Part shown: one piece after another, positions 1-11,735 of the stretch
How the letters are laid out: every line of letters starts with the position of its first letter
Position numbering within the stretch: position 1 is the stretch's first letter
Origin: Oryza sativa Japonica Group
Taxonomy: Eukaryota > Streptophyta > Magnoliopsida > Poales > Poaceae
Direction of reading: 5' to 3'
Length of the DNA: 64,000 bases
Assembly: GCF_034140825.1 (NCBI RefSeq)
Contig: NC_089037.1
Coordinates: 34,563,001 to 34,627,000 of the forward strand
Translations under genes and position numbers: made by a program
Notes under the pieces: model-generated
Database searches by the model: none
Seen by the model: the letters and a program-made list of their open reading frames with translations, nothing else
Told to the model about the DNA's origin: nothing

Positions 1-212
1 TTGCGTTCCCAACAAATCCCTTTTTTCCCCCTAAAAACTTTCATCCAAAAATTTTTTGTCCGCAAAAGTTTCACCCGGAAAAACATTTATCTATATATTT
101 CATAGAAATACTTTAATTGAAGAAGTTCTATAAAAAACTTTCATATGAAAGTGTGCACTAGAACGTATGTACGACAAATAACATTTTTAGACTACGCGCG
201 GCTCCATGATGA

Positions 213-425
213 GTGAAGATAGGTAAAGTAACCAGGGCCTCGTTGAGCAATGCGCCAATGCCGGAGAGAGGCGTCGGCGTAGAGGTCTATGACAACAGCT
301 CATTCTCGACCGAAACTGACGTCGCCGCAGTGGTGCAGCCGTGCAGCGCGTTATGGTGGAGGAAGAAGGGCAAGTTGTGGGCTCAGGAGCAGTACATGGA
401 TCAGCTTGTGGAACTCACTCGATGA
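213..425 (+). pseudogene. Relic of a UGT91-type glycosyltransferase C-terminus
   Basis: A short reading frame whose middle matches the C-terminal end of the glycosyltransferase encoded at 8677-10465. Both share the stretch ERGVGVEV, an acidic/serine region, DVAA, and a closing EQY-x-D/E-LVE block. The donor-sugar binding box (PSPG) and the whole N-terminal domain are absent, so it cannot be a working enzyme. It lies on the opposite strand from the intact gene. The simplest reading is an inverted, truncated duplicate. The ATG is only the first in the frame and need not be used. Confidence 0.6.
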
Positions 426-798
426 GCAAATCACCATAGTTGAAAACTTTGCCTCTCAATATAGTTCCTCTCATATTTCACCAACCACAATTTGAAGAGT
501 TAGTTCTTAACACAGCTCTCTAAAAGATAGCAACTAATGCAGCGAAATGATGGTTAATTATAGACGGAATTACCACCCAAAGATTTGTCAATCTCTCAAG
601 CTGAGTAGTCATTTTTTGCACGGTAAGTCAGAGTACTCATCTCATCATCTGTAATCAGTAGTACTGCACTAACAGAGAGGACTTTTAAAGTTTAAACCCT
701 TTACCCTTCAAAGATTCAGACAGTTCAAAGTCCTCCAAATATTTATCCTTCCTCACGTCCTATATAACATTGCATTTGCACCACACCACTCGCCACCA
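426..798. other. Spacer and promoter of the germin-like gene
   Basis: AT-rich sequence with no coding potential that I can see. Its last ~100 bases carry a TATA element and a short presumed leader before the germin-like start codon. Confidence 0.5.
761..767 (+). promoter_or_regulatory. TATA box of the germin-like gene
   Basis: The sequence TATATAA lies 32 bases before the first ATG of the germin-like gene. It is the only good TATA element in the preceding 100 bases. A start site about 30 bases downstream would leave almost no leader before 799, which favours translation from the second ATG at 817 for at least some transcripts. Confidence 0.5.
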
Positions 799-1494
799 AT
801 GGAGCACACCGGAGCCATGTCGAGGACATCGTCGGCGCCACTGCTCGTCCTGTCGGCGGCGCTCGCCGTGCTAGCCTCCACCTGCATCGCCGACCCTGAG
901 CCGGTGCAGGACTTCTGCGTGGCCGTCGTCCCCCGCGCCGGCGACGCCGCGGCGGCGGCGTGCCCGGCCTACCCGGGCTTCCCGTGCAAGCCGGCGTCCA
1001 CGGTCGTCTCCGACGACTTCTTCTTCGCCGGCCTCGCCGTCGCCAGCGACACGGACAACCGGTTCGGGTTCAACGTGACGGCGGCGAACGCGGAGACGTT
1101 CCCGGGGCTGAACACGCTCGGCGTCTCCATCGGCCGCGTCGACCTTGCCCCCGGCGGCGTCAACCCGCTGCACAGCCACCCGCGCGCCACCGAGCTGATC
1201 CACGTCGTCGCTGGGAGGGTGCTCGCCGGGTTCGTGAGCACGGCGGGGGAGTTCTACTCCAAGGTGCTCGGCGAGGGGGAGACGTTCGTCGTGCCGCGCG
1301 GGATGATCCACTTCCAGTACAACGTCGGCGGCGTCGCCGCCCAGGTCATCACGGCGTTCAACAGCCAGATGCCCGGCGTCGTGGCCGCCGGGTCGACGCT
1401 GTTCGGCTCCGACCCGGAGATACCCGACGCCGTCCTCGCCAAGAGCTTCCAGGTGGACGCCAAGATCATCAAGCTCCTCAAGTCCAAGTTCTAG
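799..1494 (+). CDS. Germin-like protein (secreted cupin), single exon
   Basis: An intronless 231-residue reading frame, the usual size for germin-like proteins. These are secreted, manganese-binding cupins of the cell wall, often with superoxide dismutase or oxalate oxidase activity and induced by pathogens. A hydrophobic signal peptide covers roughly residues 7-31. The conserved Cys pair lies near C40 and C55/C63. Cupin box 1 (HSHPRATE) supplies metal ligands H125, H127 and E132; box 2 (GETFVVPRGMIHF) supplies H171. An N-glycosylation sequon (NVT) is at 92-94. The frame begins at 799, but the second Met (817, MSRTSSAP) gives a more typical signal peptide and is an equally good start. Codon third positions are almost all G or C, as in many grass single-exon genes. 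Enzyme activity cannot be told from sequence. The family call is secure. Confidence 0.95.
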   Translation: MEHTGAMSRTSSAPLLVLSAALAVLASTCIADPEPVQDFCVAVVPRAGDAAAAACPAYPGFPCKPASTVVSDDFFFAGLAVASDTDNRFGFNVTAANAETFPGLNTLGVSIGRVDLAPGGVNPLHSHPRATELIHVVAGRVLAGFVSTAGEFYSKVLGEGETFVVPRGMIHFQYNVGGVAAQVITAFNSQMPGVVAAGSTLFGSDPEIPDAVLAKSFQVDAKIIKLLKSKF

Positions 1495-1931
1495 AAGTCT
1501 TGATCATCCGCCATGGCTGATGAAACTTCTATTTGCCCAGCTGTCCTAGATAACAAAGATATAGTACTCCTACGTGGAATATATGTTTATTCCCGTAAAT
1601 ACCGTTGCTTCTCGGTTGATATTCTGATACGATATTTGCCTGTATATATTTGGCACGTGAATAAATAAAAGTGCATTTGATCATTTCGAATTTGATGAAT
1701 TCTCATACACATGTAGCAAATGTCGAACAAAAGATCGCTCGAACAAAACCTGAACCTAAAGTAAAATTGTGGAACAACCTAAAGCCCCTAGCTCCACCTC
1801 TAAAGTGAAGTTTGGAGCTAGAGCTCTTCTAAACAGGCCATGTACCTAGTTTAAAAAACTAGTTTTAGCCCACTGGTTTCAAAAACCAGCTTTGCTCCAA
1901 GCCTACATTATTCACTTTTGGGCCTGTTCAA

Positions 1932-2199
1932 GGGAAACTCTTTTAATCACCCAAGTGGATGTCCACTCGTTTAATACGTAATCTAAATAGTTATTAAGAA
2001 ATTTGAAAAAAATGACGATCAATATGTAATATGTAACTCCATAAACATCCAAGTTAAAATTCAACTTCTACAAGTTGTAATTTATAGAGTGATATATTAC
2101 ATATTGATCTATTATGTTATTTTTAACTTTTTATAACTATTTATTTATCATGCAATAAACAGATAGACATCCACTTGGGTGATTAGAATCTGTCTTCCC
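1932..2199. mobile_element. MITE with ~35-bp imperfect terminal inverted repeats
   Basis: The left arm (about 1932-1973) and the right arm (about 2158-2199) are imperfect reverse complements. Both contain AATCACCCAAGTGGATGTC. The AT-rich interior includes an AACTTCTACAAGTTG hairpin that recurs in the elements at about 53185 and 58290. It has no coding capacity. Flanks TGTTCAA and TGTTTTAA may be a decayed 8-bp target duplication, which would suit a Mutator- or hAT-type MITE. Confidence 0.65.
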
Positions 2200-2415
2200 T
2201 GTTTTAAGCCTATTTTTACCTAACTTTCAGCTCTATCACTTCCATTTCAGTCCATTTAGCTTTCGGGCCTACAGTTCGAGGATATTTGGGCCTAGTAGGC
2301 TTGGCCCAAAATGCAGGCCCACAGGTAACCTGCTGGTTCTAGAACTCGCCGGCCTCTCCCTTCTCCCTCCTCCCTTTTCCCTTCTCCCCAACACTCGCGC
2401 ATCGCCCGCCCACAC

Positions 2416-2423
2416 TAGGGTTT
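2416..2423. promoter_or_regulatory. Telo-box (TAGGGTTT) in CCT8 leader
   Basis: TAGGGTTT, the reverse of the plant telo-box AAACCCTA, lies 84 bases before the CCT8 ATG. Telo-boxes are common near start sites of plant translation and growth genes. The same motif occurs in the helicase leader at 27355-27362. Confidence 0.45.
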
Positions 2424-2506
2424 TTGATCCGCTTCGCCGCCGCCGCCGCCGCCGCCTCCTTCTCCTCCTCCTCCGCGGCCGTCACCGATCTCATCCGCCG
2501 CCGACG

Positions 2507-5500
2507 ATGGTGGGGCTGGGCGCGATGCCGGGGTACGGGATCCAGTCCATGCTCAAGGAGGGGCACAAGCACCTCTCCGGCCTCGATGAGGCCGTCCTCA
2601 AGAACATCGACGCCTGCCGCGAGCTCTCCGCCATCACCCGCACCTCCCTCGGCCCCAACGGTGAGGCCCCCTTCCCTCTCCTTCCCCGCTCTGTGCTCCG
2701 GCGTCTTCGTTGCCCGCGTTTTGATCCGAGAAGTTTGGGATCTAGCGATGTGCCACGGCGGACTCGATCGATATATCAAATCTGGGGAGTGTCGCGCGCG
2801 TGATGTGGTGGTACGGTAGAAATGGTTAGGCTATGGCCCTTGTTGCTGCATCCACAGTGTGTTAATTATTTAGCTGCAGAAAAGATGAGCTTTTGTTTGT
2901 TCAACCCTTAGGTAATGAGGTTGAAGACAGTATTGTGATGAAGTCGTTAGTAGTGTTTCACATTTAGCTAATTTAATGGTGCAGAGAAAAGTTGTGGATC
3001 TTTTGGACACTAAAAAATTGTGGTGCCTGTCTTGCGGTTTTAGGTTGAGTTCAGTTAATTTTTCAGCGATTTATTGTTAGAGGCCAGCAGTAAACATGCT
3101 CCTGCGCTACATTTTTCTGTGATGTATAATATCTGACAGATTCATGTTAGTATCAGAAGCTAGTTTCTTAACAGCATCGCTGTTTTGTTTTGGTAGGAAT
3201 GAATAAGATGGTCATTAACCATCTCGACAAGCTCTTTGTCACGAACGATGCTGCAACAATTGTGAATGAGCTCGAGGTCCAGCACCCTGCTGCTAAGATC
3301 CTGGTACTAGCTGGCAGGGCTCAGCAGGAGGAAATCGGTGATGGAGCTAACCTCACCATATCTTTTGCTGGTGAACTGCTTGAGAAGGCCGAGGAGCTTA
3401 TCAGGATGGGGTTGCATCCAAGTGAGATCATCATTGGCTACACCAAGGCCATTAATAAGGTTACTTACCCTCCCGATTGAGCTGGCCTTATATTGATTAA
3501 AAAAACCTGTTGCCTGATGGCAGGCTAGTTATTCATGCATTTGCATCTGCAATGCGCAGACTGTTGAGATCTTGGAAGATCTTGTGGAGAAAGGTTCAGA
3601 GAACATGGATGTGAGGAACAAGGAGGAGGTTGTGTTGCTGATGAGATCTGCAGTTGCGAGCAAGCAATTCGGTCAGGAGGATATATTGTGCCCTCTTGTG
3701 GCTGATGTAAGACAATTCTTACCATCTTATGTGAGAGGGAGCTCATTTCTTAACAACTAATAGCTGGTTTTTTACCATGGATTTTCAGGCCTGTATGCAA
3801 GTCTGCCCGAAAAATCCTGCTAACTTCAACGTTGACAATGTTAGAGTTGCGAAACTACTTGGAGGTGGTTTGCACAACTCTTCTGTAGTCCGGGGGATGG
3901 TTCTGAAAAATGACGCTGTTGGGAGCATCAAAAGGGTGGAGAAGGCAAAGGTGACAACTAAATGTTACACTTAATTGGTGGTGTGTCTTTTGGCAGTCTG
4001 TTGATACATTATCTATTTTCGATTGATGATACTGTCATGCTTTTATAGTGAGGGCTGTTTCCACACTGTATACTATCATACATTAGGTGGTGTTAACATA
4101 TATTTTCCTTTCTCATCCCTTTCATGGATGAAGCATATCATCACTTGGGATCAAATATTTGTTATTCTATTCTTTGTAGCTTCCCACCATAAAATCGATA
4201 GTAATAACTAAATAATTCATCTTTTTGAAATTTTGATTTGAGATATGATACTTATTTTTCTTTGTCATTTCACACTGATGATGTAAAGGATTTTCTCAAG
4301 GCTTGCTTGGTGGTTACATTTAATGGAATATATCTTGCTAACAAGCTTTGAAGGTAGCAGGGTTCTAAAATTTGGTAGTCAGTCTTCAATTGGTCTCCAC
4401 CTAGTTATGATCATATGGCTTAATTAGGAATTGCATGATAACATTCTTCTTTCCTTGTATATGGCATAGTAGTAGCAAACCTTCTTTAGAATACCTGTGG
4501 CATTTTTACAGTTTTTTTGTTGATGTGCTCAATAATCTTACATATGGTACATGGTCAATTAGAAGCTGTACACCTACATTACAATAAACTGCAACCTTGT
4601 AGACCTATTCATGTATTCATGCACTGTATGCACATTGTAGTCTTAGCCAATCCAAGTTACATGATCTTCTCTATACAATGCCGGTCAATATCTGCTCTAA
4701 TTTCTAAATCAATCAGATTGCAGTATTTGCTGGCGGTGTTGATACTTCTGCAACTGAAACCAAGGGAACTGTTTTGATACATTCTGCTGAGCAGGTATGT
4801 TCTTAATAAAGAAACATCGTTTTTTGGCCTAATTATCACGAACGTTTTACTGCAGTTAGTATAGTTCGAGTTTCAACTTTCAAGTTATGTGTTCTATTAT
4901 ATTACCCATTCTCATTTATAGACTAATCCATTACAGTGTTATCTTCTAATTATTATTTTGCTTTCTTTTGTTTATTTTTTGAACTTCTTTCCGTGTGTGT
5001 GCCTTTACACCTTTAAAAAAATACAAATTACCCCTTGAACTTCTTAATATTGATAAAACATCAAATCTAAATGGATAGCCACATATAAGTGAATATTCCC
5101 AATAGCAGAAAGGTGTTAACACATTTCATGAAAAAAATATTTTATTTTATTTTATCCGTAGCAAAGCATGGGCATTAAGCTAGTTTCCACTTATAATCTA
5201 TTTTGTAGGTTGTAAAATACCAATGAGCCCTAGTTGCAATTATAACTCAATATCCTAGTATGTTCTGACCAGCACAGGGTTCTTGCTTCTGTAGTTTATC
5301 AAAAGCACTGTCTTCCACAAATATCTTCTGCAGAGTAGGCACTCATACTTGTACTGTTGTGCAGCTAGAAAACTATGCTAAGACTGAGGAAGCTAAGGTG
5401 GAGGAGCTTATCAAAGCTGTTGCTGACTCGGGTGCAAAGGTTATTGTCAGTGGAGCAGCAGTTGGCGACATGGCACTGCATTTCTGTGAGCGTTACAAGT

Positions 5501-7369
5501 CAGTTCTTTGCATCTTATGTGAATGGGCTTGATATGTTATATAATTCTCTCTTCTTCTTTTTTGCAACTTCTTATTTACATCTCAAAACTGAAAATATTA
5601 TAAATACTCTACTCAACTGAAATCCTCAGATGGAAGTTCTAATGTTGATGTTGAAAGGTGTCTCAAAGTTGGGTCACTGTAATGATTATGATTAGGTTCT
5701 GTTTTACAGTAGTACTTACCATTCTATTTATTTGCAGGCTAATGGTTCTTAGAATCAGTTCAAAATTTGAACTGAGAAGATTTTGCCGTACTACAGGGTC
5801 CATTGCACTTGTAAGTTCTGATCTCAAGCTTTTGTTCAATTGCACAGTAGTATGTATATGCTGATGCATGTGCTCTTTCAAAAACAGTTGAAACTCAGCC
5901 GACCAAATGCGGATGAATTAGGATATGCAGACTCTGTTTCGGTGGAAGAGATCGGTGGTGCCCGAGTATGTTTCATGCCTCTGTTCCTTTCCAATAGACA
6001 TGACTTCATTCTTCTTACCACGTTTAATTCTTTATAGGTAACTGTTGTCAAGAATGAAGAAGGTGGAAACTCAGTGGCTACGGTTGTCTTAAGAGGCAGC
6101 ACCGATAGTATATTGGATGATCTTGAAAGAGCTGTTGATGATGGTGTGAATACTTACAAGGTATGACTGTAAATCAACTTCCTGTCATTGTTTTGGAACA
6201 TACATGCTACTCTTATTTAATTAGCTAACAGGTTACCTGACTGTTGGTGTTTATACAGTCAATGTGCAGGGATAGTCGGATTATTCCTGGAGCTGCTGCA
6301 ACAGAAATAGAATTGGCAAGGAGATTGAAGGAATTTTCTCTGAAGGAAACAGGGTAAGTATATTTGTTAGACAAAATTTTCATGTGTGGAACATGATGAT
6401 AAAAATATGTTCCATTTTTTACTACTTTTGGTCTGACAAACTTTTGTTGTTTCCAGTCGACTGTCAATAAATATAATAAGCCCTATTGCTAATGTTCTCC
6501 TGTAATATTTGAATTAAACTATCTGAAGTCCAGGTGCAGCTTACTTATATATTGAGGTGTCCATACTGCCTAACCCATCTGGATTTTTTTTAAAAAAAAT
6601 GAATTCGCTTGTAGTTTTCTAGAGTTTTATACGTCAGTATGCCTGATACATTTGATTCATGAGCATCTGTTTATGTACCTTGGTTTATGATGTTCATTGT
6701 CCTTAGTATATACATTGTTGCTTTTTGCTTCCTATATTGATAGTTAACAATTATGCAGGTTGGACCAGTATGCCATTGCAAAATTTGCTGAAAGTTTTGA
6801 AATGGTTCCAAGAACCCTGGCTGAAAATGCTGGGCTTAGTGCTATGGAGATAATATCTTCCCTTTATGCTGAACATGCTGGTGGGAATACGAAAGTTGGT
6901 ATTGACTTGGAAGAAGGTGGTTGCAAGGATGTCTCAATCATGAAAATATGGGACCTTTATGTTACAAAGTAAGTCATATGCCATAACCTTCCAGTATGGC
7001 ATAATAGGTGCACGTACTGTATGGGAAGCACGCTGTTTTTTACTTTTCGTGATACCCATGTATTCATTTTTTTTATTATTTGCATGTTTACTGGCGAGAC
7101 TTAAGCAAGTTGGCCAACCTCATATCATGTGTGTTCTTTTCTCTCATCAGGTTATTCGCTCTAAAATACTCTGCGGATGCTGCATGTACTGTACTGCGGG
7201 TTGACCAGGTAAGAGCAATCTTGTACTGTTGGCTGTGTTAAAAATGAAGTGAAATCGTTTCATCATTCCCATATGCTAATGCTTGTGCACATGAATTATG
7301 CAGATCATCATGGCAAAGCCAGCAGGAGGGCCAAGGAGAGATGCTCAGCCTGGAATGGACGAAGATTAG
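2507..7369 (+). CDS. CCT8: T-complex protein 1 subunit theta (CCT8), 13 exons
   Basis: One of the eight subunits of the cytosolic chaperonin CCT/TRiC, which folds actin, tubulin and other proteins in an ATP-driven ring. In plants CCT8 also helps KNOTTED-class proteins move between cells. Exons: 2507-2660, 3197-3459, 3560-3706, 3789-3950, 4717-4794, 5365-5498, 5738-5810, 5888-5965, 6038-6160, 6259-6353, 6759-6968, 7151-7208 and 7304-7369. All introns are GT-AG and the sum is 546 residues plus stop, close to the family norm of about 550. Visible signatures are the apical nucleotide loop TSLGPNGMNK (47-56), TNDAAT (67-72) and GDGANLT (99-105). The last replaces the GDGTT of most CCT subunits, as is usual in theta. 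The C-terminus ends in acidic MDED. The upstream germin-like gene and downstream UGT show no functional link. Nothing suggests a pseudogene. Confidence 0.97.
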
Positions 7370-8676
7370 TTTGCTACCGTGCTATATTTTCCATGTTTAC
7401 CGTGTTCTGAGGTTTCTCCGAAGTAGACCTCTTTTTTATCTTATTTATAAGTTTGGTTCAGTAGGAAGATTTTGGTGCCTGGACAGCACGTTTGGGTGGG
7501 GGCTGCATGGTTGAGCTGATTTTCTGCGGGGTATGTGTTTGTGAGTTTGTCTCGGTGTATTATTATCATGCCAATGTATCAAAATGGTTAGCTCTAAAAA
7601 GGATTTGTTCTTTCAGATTTGTATGCCGAAGTATCTTTTTTCTTTGTTGCGCTGAACTCTTTTTTGTTCTACGGTATGATGAATCACTTACGCTTGTATT
7701 TTTGCGACAGAGGTACTATGTGCTACGATGACGCATCTGCAGTTTGTCATTTCTTGAACATTACACTTCATAACCGATTCAATGTCTAATAATCAGATCT
7801 TTGCTCATGGGTCGTTTAATATAAGTCTTCTCCGTAAAAAAAAAAGATCTACTTATAGGGACACTTTATCTAGATTTATCATCAGAAGTTATTTTTAGAA
7901 CGAAGGGTGTATGCATTGCCTATTCTGCCTCTGTTTGGCTTTTAATCTCCAACATTTTATGGCACCTTCAAACCATGGATGCATCTCTGTTACACCTTCC
8001 CAATCCATATTTTTTGAAAACAAGAAATGACACTACATAAAACACGGTAGTGAAATAGAATGCTTCTCCATTCCATTTTCACATACCATGGGCCAGCAGA
8101 GCAGGCCCTCATATCTTGGGAGGATTTTTTTTTCAAATACAATAAAATAATTCTTTATACTTCATTTATTTTATATCATAAGGCGTTTTACATTTGTTAA
8201 GTCAGATATTTAAAATTTGATTACTTTTATAAAATTAAATGTGGCAACATCTGCACAAAAGAGAAAATAAGAGGGAAAATATCTCATGCTAGGGGAAACA
8301 CCATTAATATAATGGTGAAATGGTGGGTGGTTGACTTTAATCACCAGGATTTAAATCCTGGTAACCACAGATATTACGTACACGCTAGTATGATGTCAAC
8401 AAGATTTTAGCGGTTTATGTCTCTTTGAGTGTGTGTTAGGAAACATCTTTGGTGATATTTTGGTGTGATGTTGCATATATAGTGTGTGCACTTGTGCATC
8501 TTCCATGCAATTCAAAAAAAAAAAACATCCCATGCAAACCTTGCTGCTTTGACAATCTTATTATTGCCAATGTATGGTGTACATGCGTGTACGTCCACAG
8601 TGTAATATAAACATCTCATATTAGGCTTGACAATGTTATCAGGCTCTTATTATTCACCACAGAATTAACACGCATT
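7370..8676. other. Convergent spacer between CCT8 and UGT
   Basis: Contains the CCT8 3' untranslated region (to about 7700) and the UGT 3' flank. Between about 7790 and 8560 it is AT-rich with decayed MITE-like fragments: a short piece with GAACGAAGGGTGT near 7900, and a hairpin around 8335-8370 (ATCACCAGGATTTAAATCCTGGT). I see no gene. Confidence 0.5.
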
Positions 8677-10465
8677 TTAACAGTATTTTTCGTCATTGAT
8701 CTCCCCTCCTCCGGTGTGGAGGCGCTCCACCAGCTCGTCGAAGTACTGCTCCTGCCGTCGCTGATCCCCAACCGCTTCCTTCATTTTCCTGGCGTTTTCG
8801 CCGAACACCTTGCGTTCATCCTCCACCATGACGCGCCGCACCGCCGCGGCGACGTCGTGCCGGCCGAACGAGCCCTCGTCGTCGTCCTCCCTGGCGACCT
8901 CCACGCCGACGCCCCTCTCCGCCATCGCCCGCGCGACGAGGCCCTGGTCGACGACGAACGGCAGCATCACCAGCGGGTGGCCGAACACGAGGCTCTCGAT
9001 GGTGGAGCCCCAGCCGCAGTGCGTCAGGAACGCGCCCACCGCGGCGTGCGCGAGCACCTCCACCTGCGGCACCCACCCCGTCCACACCACGCCGCGCCCG
9101 CGCGTCCGCTCCTCGAACCCGTCGGGGAGGAGCTCGTCGGCGTCGGCGGCGGAGGCGTGGCTCAGCGTTCCCGCCGCCGGTTTCCGGAGCGCCCACAGGA
9201 AGCGCACGCCAGCGAGCTCCAGCCCCAGTGCGAGCTCCTGCAGGTAGCAATGCAAGCAGGTTGACCAGCGAATTCAATTATAGGTCAAATAAATAATAAT
9301 TTATAGGTTTTCATGTAGTGGCTTATCTTGTCACATCTAAGATATATAAGTGGGTTGATATATAAAATTAATAGATCATCCGCAAGTCAAACCCATAGGC
9401 TATACACTAATTTTGTCTTTAAACGGGTTCGTTGACAAGCCTACTTGCACCCCTACCTGCAGGTTCTTTGCCGTCACCGGCGCCTCGCTCCCCAGCGCCA
9501 CGTAGATGACCGACTTGGTCGGCTGCTCGTCGAGCCACCGGAGCGTCTCGGCACGGTCAGCTGAGCTTCCGCCGTCGACGTCGTCGTCGTCGGCGGCGGC
9601 GAGGTCGGGCGGCGGCGTCAGAAGGATCCCGGCTGGGACGGCGGGCCGACGGAAGAGGTCGATGAGGAGGGCTAGCACCCCAGGCTCGACCTCGTCGCAG
9701 CTCCGGTAGATGGTGAAGCGGCAGCTCTCGATGGTGCGCCACATGCGCTCAATGTCGGACACGCCGGAGGCGTTGGGCCGGAAGGCGCCGACGACCCACC
9801 TCGCCTCGTTGCGGCGGTACGCCATGGCGGAAGGTGGAGGGAACCACCTCGGCGGCGCGGTGAAGTCCAGCGGCGCGCGCGGGTGCGCGGCGTTCGCCCA
9901 CCTCGGCCCCAGAAACGCGATCGCCGCGGCCTGCACGATCAGGAACACGGCGCACGGCACCTGCATGCACCGCCATGCGCGCGCGCGCCAGGTGTTCGAT
10001 CAAATACTCAAGACAAAAATACTGAAACGTGCGAGCGCGCGTGCGTACATTGTGCTCGGCGGCGATGGGCGGGAGCCAGTGGTAGGCGAAGTCGATTATG
10101 ATCCAATCCGGCTTCCTCCCACCGGCGGCGACGAGATCCGCCATGAACGCGGCGAACGGGGCGGCGAGGCCGTCGCACGCCTTCTTGATGAGCTCGTCGT
10201 TCCCCGGCGGCACGTCGGCCGTCGACTCGGCTCCCTCCGGCAGCCCGTCCACCGGCGGCATCGGCAGCGACACGAACCGGAGACGCGCAGACAAGCCCGC
10301 CGGCACCGGCGGGAGCCTGGACACGTTCCGCGGCGTGGAGACGAACGTGACGTCGTGGCCCCTCGCCGCCAGCCTCTTGGACAGCTCGAGGTAGGGGATC
10401 ATGTGCCCGAACGCCAGCCACGGGAACACCACCACGTCGAGCCCGCCGCCGCCGCCGTCTCCCAT
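8677..10465 (-). CDS. Family-1 UDP-glycosyltransferase, UGT91-like, 3 exons
   Basis: Transfers a sugar from a UDP-sugar to a small molecule in the cytosol. The UGT91 clade often adds a second sugar to flavonoid or terpenoid glycosides. Exons on the minus strand: 10465-10049, 9960-9457 and 9237-8677, joined by GT-AG introns of 88 and 219 bases. They sum to 493 residues, a full-length UGT. His21 in FPWLAFGH is the expected catalytic base. The PSPG donor box is at about 362-405, with WVPQ, HCGWGS, E and a closing DQ; a final Gln is typical of UDP-glucose users. The start at 10465 (MGDGGGGG) was chosen because the preceding in-frame residues up to 10618 do not resemble the family. Many UGT91 genes have no intron, so two introns is somewhat unusual. 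The substrate cannot be read from sequence. Confidence 0.9.
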
Positions 10466-11074
10466 CGTGCCGGCCGGTGCAACGGCGGCGTCGCGGCCGG
10501 AGCAGCTAGAGCAAACTGGTTCTCCAATGGCGAGGTAGCAACGCGTGTCCGTGTGTGTCGTGGGCGTCCATAATTTTAAGGAGCTTTCAGCTTTGTCGCG
10601 CGTCATTCTAAGGTGCAACGTTGCAGCTCGCGCTCCTCGTGCGCGGATTTTAAAATTCTAGAAATCCTTGTTGGCTCCCAAGTAAACATCATCTGGGATG
10701 TGATCAAGTCGCAACAACTTTTGAGTACAATGATAATTGTAGCTATAAATTTGTCTCGTGATGTAGTCTCACGGCAAATAAGTGTACTGTAGCTTTTTTT
10801 TTTTTAAATTGGAACCATGCTATTATAATTTTGCAAAGTTTGAGATATACCATCGATATCTCAATAACATGTAGGACTACCAATTTTTGGGTTGAAATAC
10901 TTATCACGTTATGATCTGACCAATCAAAATTTGTTGATGATCCAAGCTGAAATTATATTGATCAACATTGACAGGTAGTTAAAACTGGAGGAAGCAGTCT
11001 AACTTACAAGTCACTGCGCAGAAACAATGATTATTCATACTCTCGTCAATCATAGATGGAAATGTTATCTCTGT
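10466..11074. other. UGT 5' flank
   Basis: Presumed promoter of the minus-strand UGT, then AT-rich sequence up to the Mutator-type element. I see no gene or clear element. Confidence 0.4.
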
Positions 11075-11735
11075 CGGAAATGCTGTTGGGCGATCGATCG
11101 CCCTGGGGATGGGGTGGCGATCACCTCCCCCCTCCCTCCCTCCACCTGGTTTCCTTTTTTTGGTACCGCATTACTTTCCTATTTTAGTAAATTTATACAC
11201 CTAAAGTTTATATACCTCAAGTTTACATATATAAAGTTTAGAGACCAAAAGTTTATAAGTCAAAAGTTTATATATCCGATTCAAATTTAAATTTGAATTC
11301 AAATATTTTTTTATATATAGTATTTCTATACTCTAAAGTTTATACACCTAAAGTTTATAGACCTAAAGTTTATAAGTCAAAAGTTTATATACCAGTTTCA
11401 AATTTGAATTTGAATTATATCCGATTCAAATTTGAATTTGAATTCAAATATTTTCTATATATAGTATTTCTATGCATCTAAAGTTTATACACCTAAAGTT
11501 TATAGACCCAAAGTTTGTAAGTCAAAAGTTTATATACCCGATTCAAATTTGAATTTGAATTCAAATTTTTTATATATAGTATTTCTTTACATAAATTTTT
11601 CTAACTTTTATTTTTTTTTAAAAAAAATTGTGGTTTACTGTAGTAGGGAAGAGAGGGGGAGAAGAGGGACGTACGTATAGGGGGAGCGGGTGCGGGTGAT
11701 CGTTCCCAGCGATCACCCGCGCATTAGCAGTCCCC
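11075..11735. mobile_element. Non-autonomous Mutator-type element with 9-bp target duplication
   Basis: The 9-base sequence TATCTCTGT flanks both ends (11066-11074 and 11736-11744), the duplication length of Mutator-like transposons. The ends are imperfect inverted repeats: the left begins near CGGAAATGCTGTTGGGCGAT, and the right, reversed, reads GGGGACTGCTAATGCGCGGG. The interior is three tandem copies of a ~110-145-base AT-rich unit (about 11191-11333, 11334-11479, 11480-11591), each with runs of AAAGTTTATA and ending ATATATAGTATTTCT. It encodes no transposase, so it needs an enzyme supplied elsewhere. The identical duplications suggest a fairly young insertion. Confidence 0.8.
11191..11591. 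repeat. Three tandem ~110-145-bp AT-rich units inside the Mutator-type element
   Basis: Each unit opens with repeats of AAAGTTTATACACCTA, passes through TCAAATTTGAATTTGAAT and closes with TATATATAGTATTTCT. Unit 2 has an extra copy of the TCAAATTTGAATTTG block. Units 2 and 3 are more alike than either is to unit 1. Confidence 0.75.

Larger units (their letters stand above)
1495..2506. other. Spacer between germin-like gene and CCT8
   Basis: Holds the 3' end of the germin-like gene, a decayed Tourist-like piece near 1785-1850 ending in AAACAGGCC, one inverted-repeat MITE (1932-2199) and the CCT8 promoter. The last ~110 bases are CT-rich, typical of a plant housekeeping leader. Confidence 0.5.

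Noticed and set aside
871-1520. Frames opposite and alongside the germin-like gene
   Set aside because: They are shadows produced by the very high third-position GC of the real gene.
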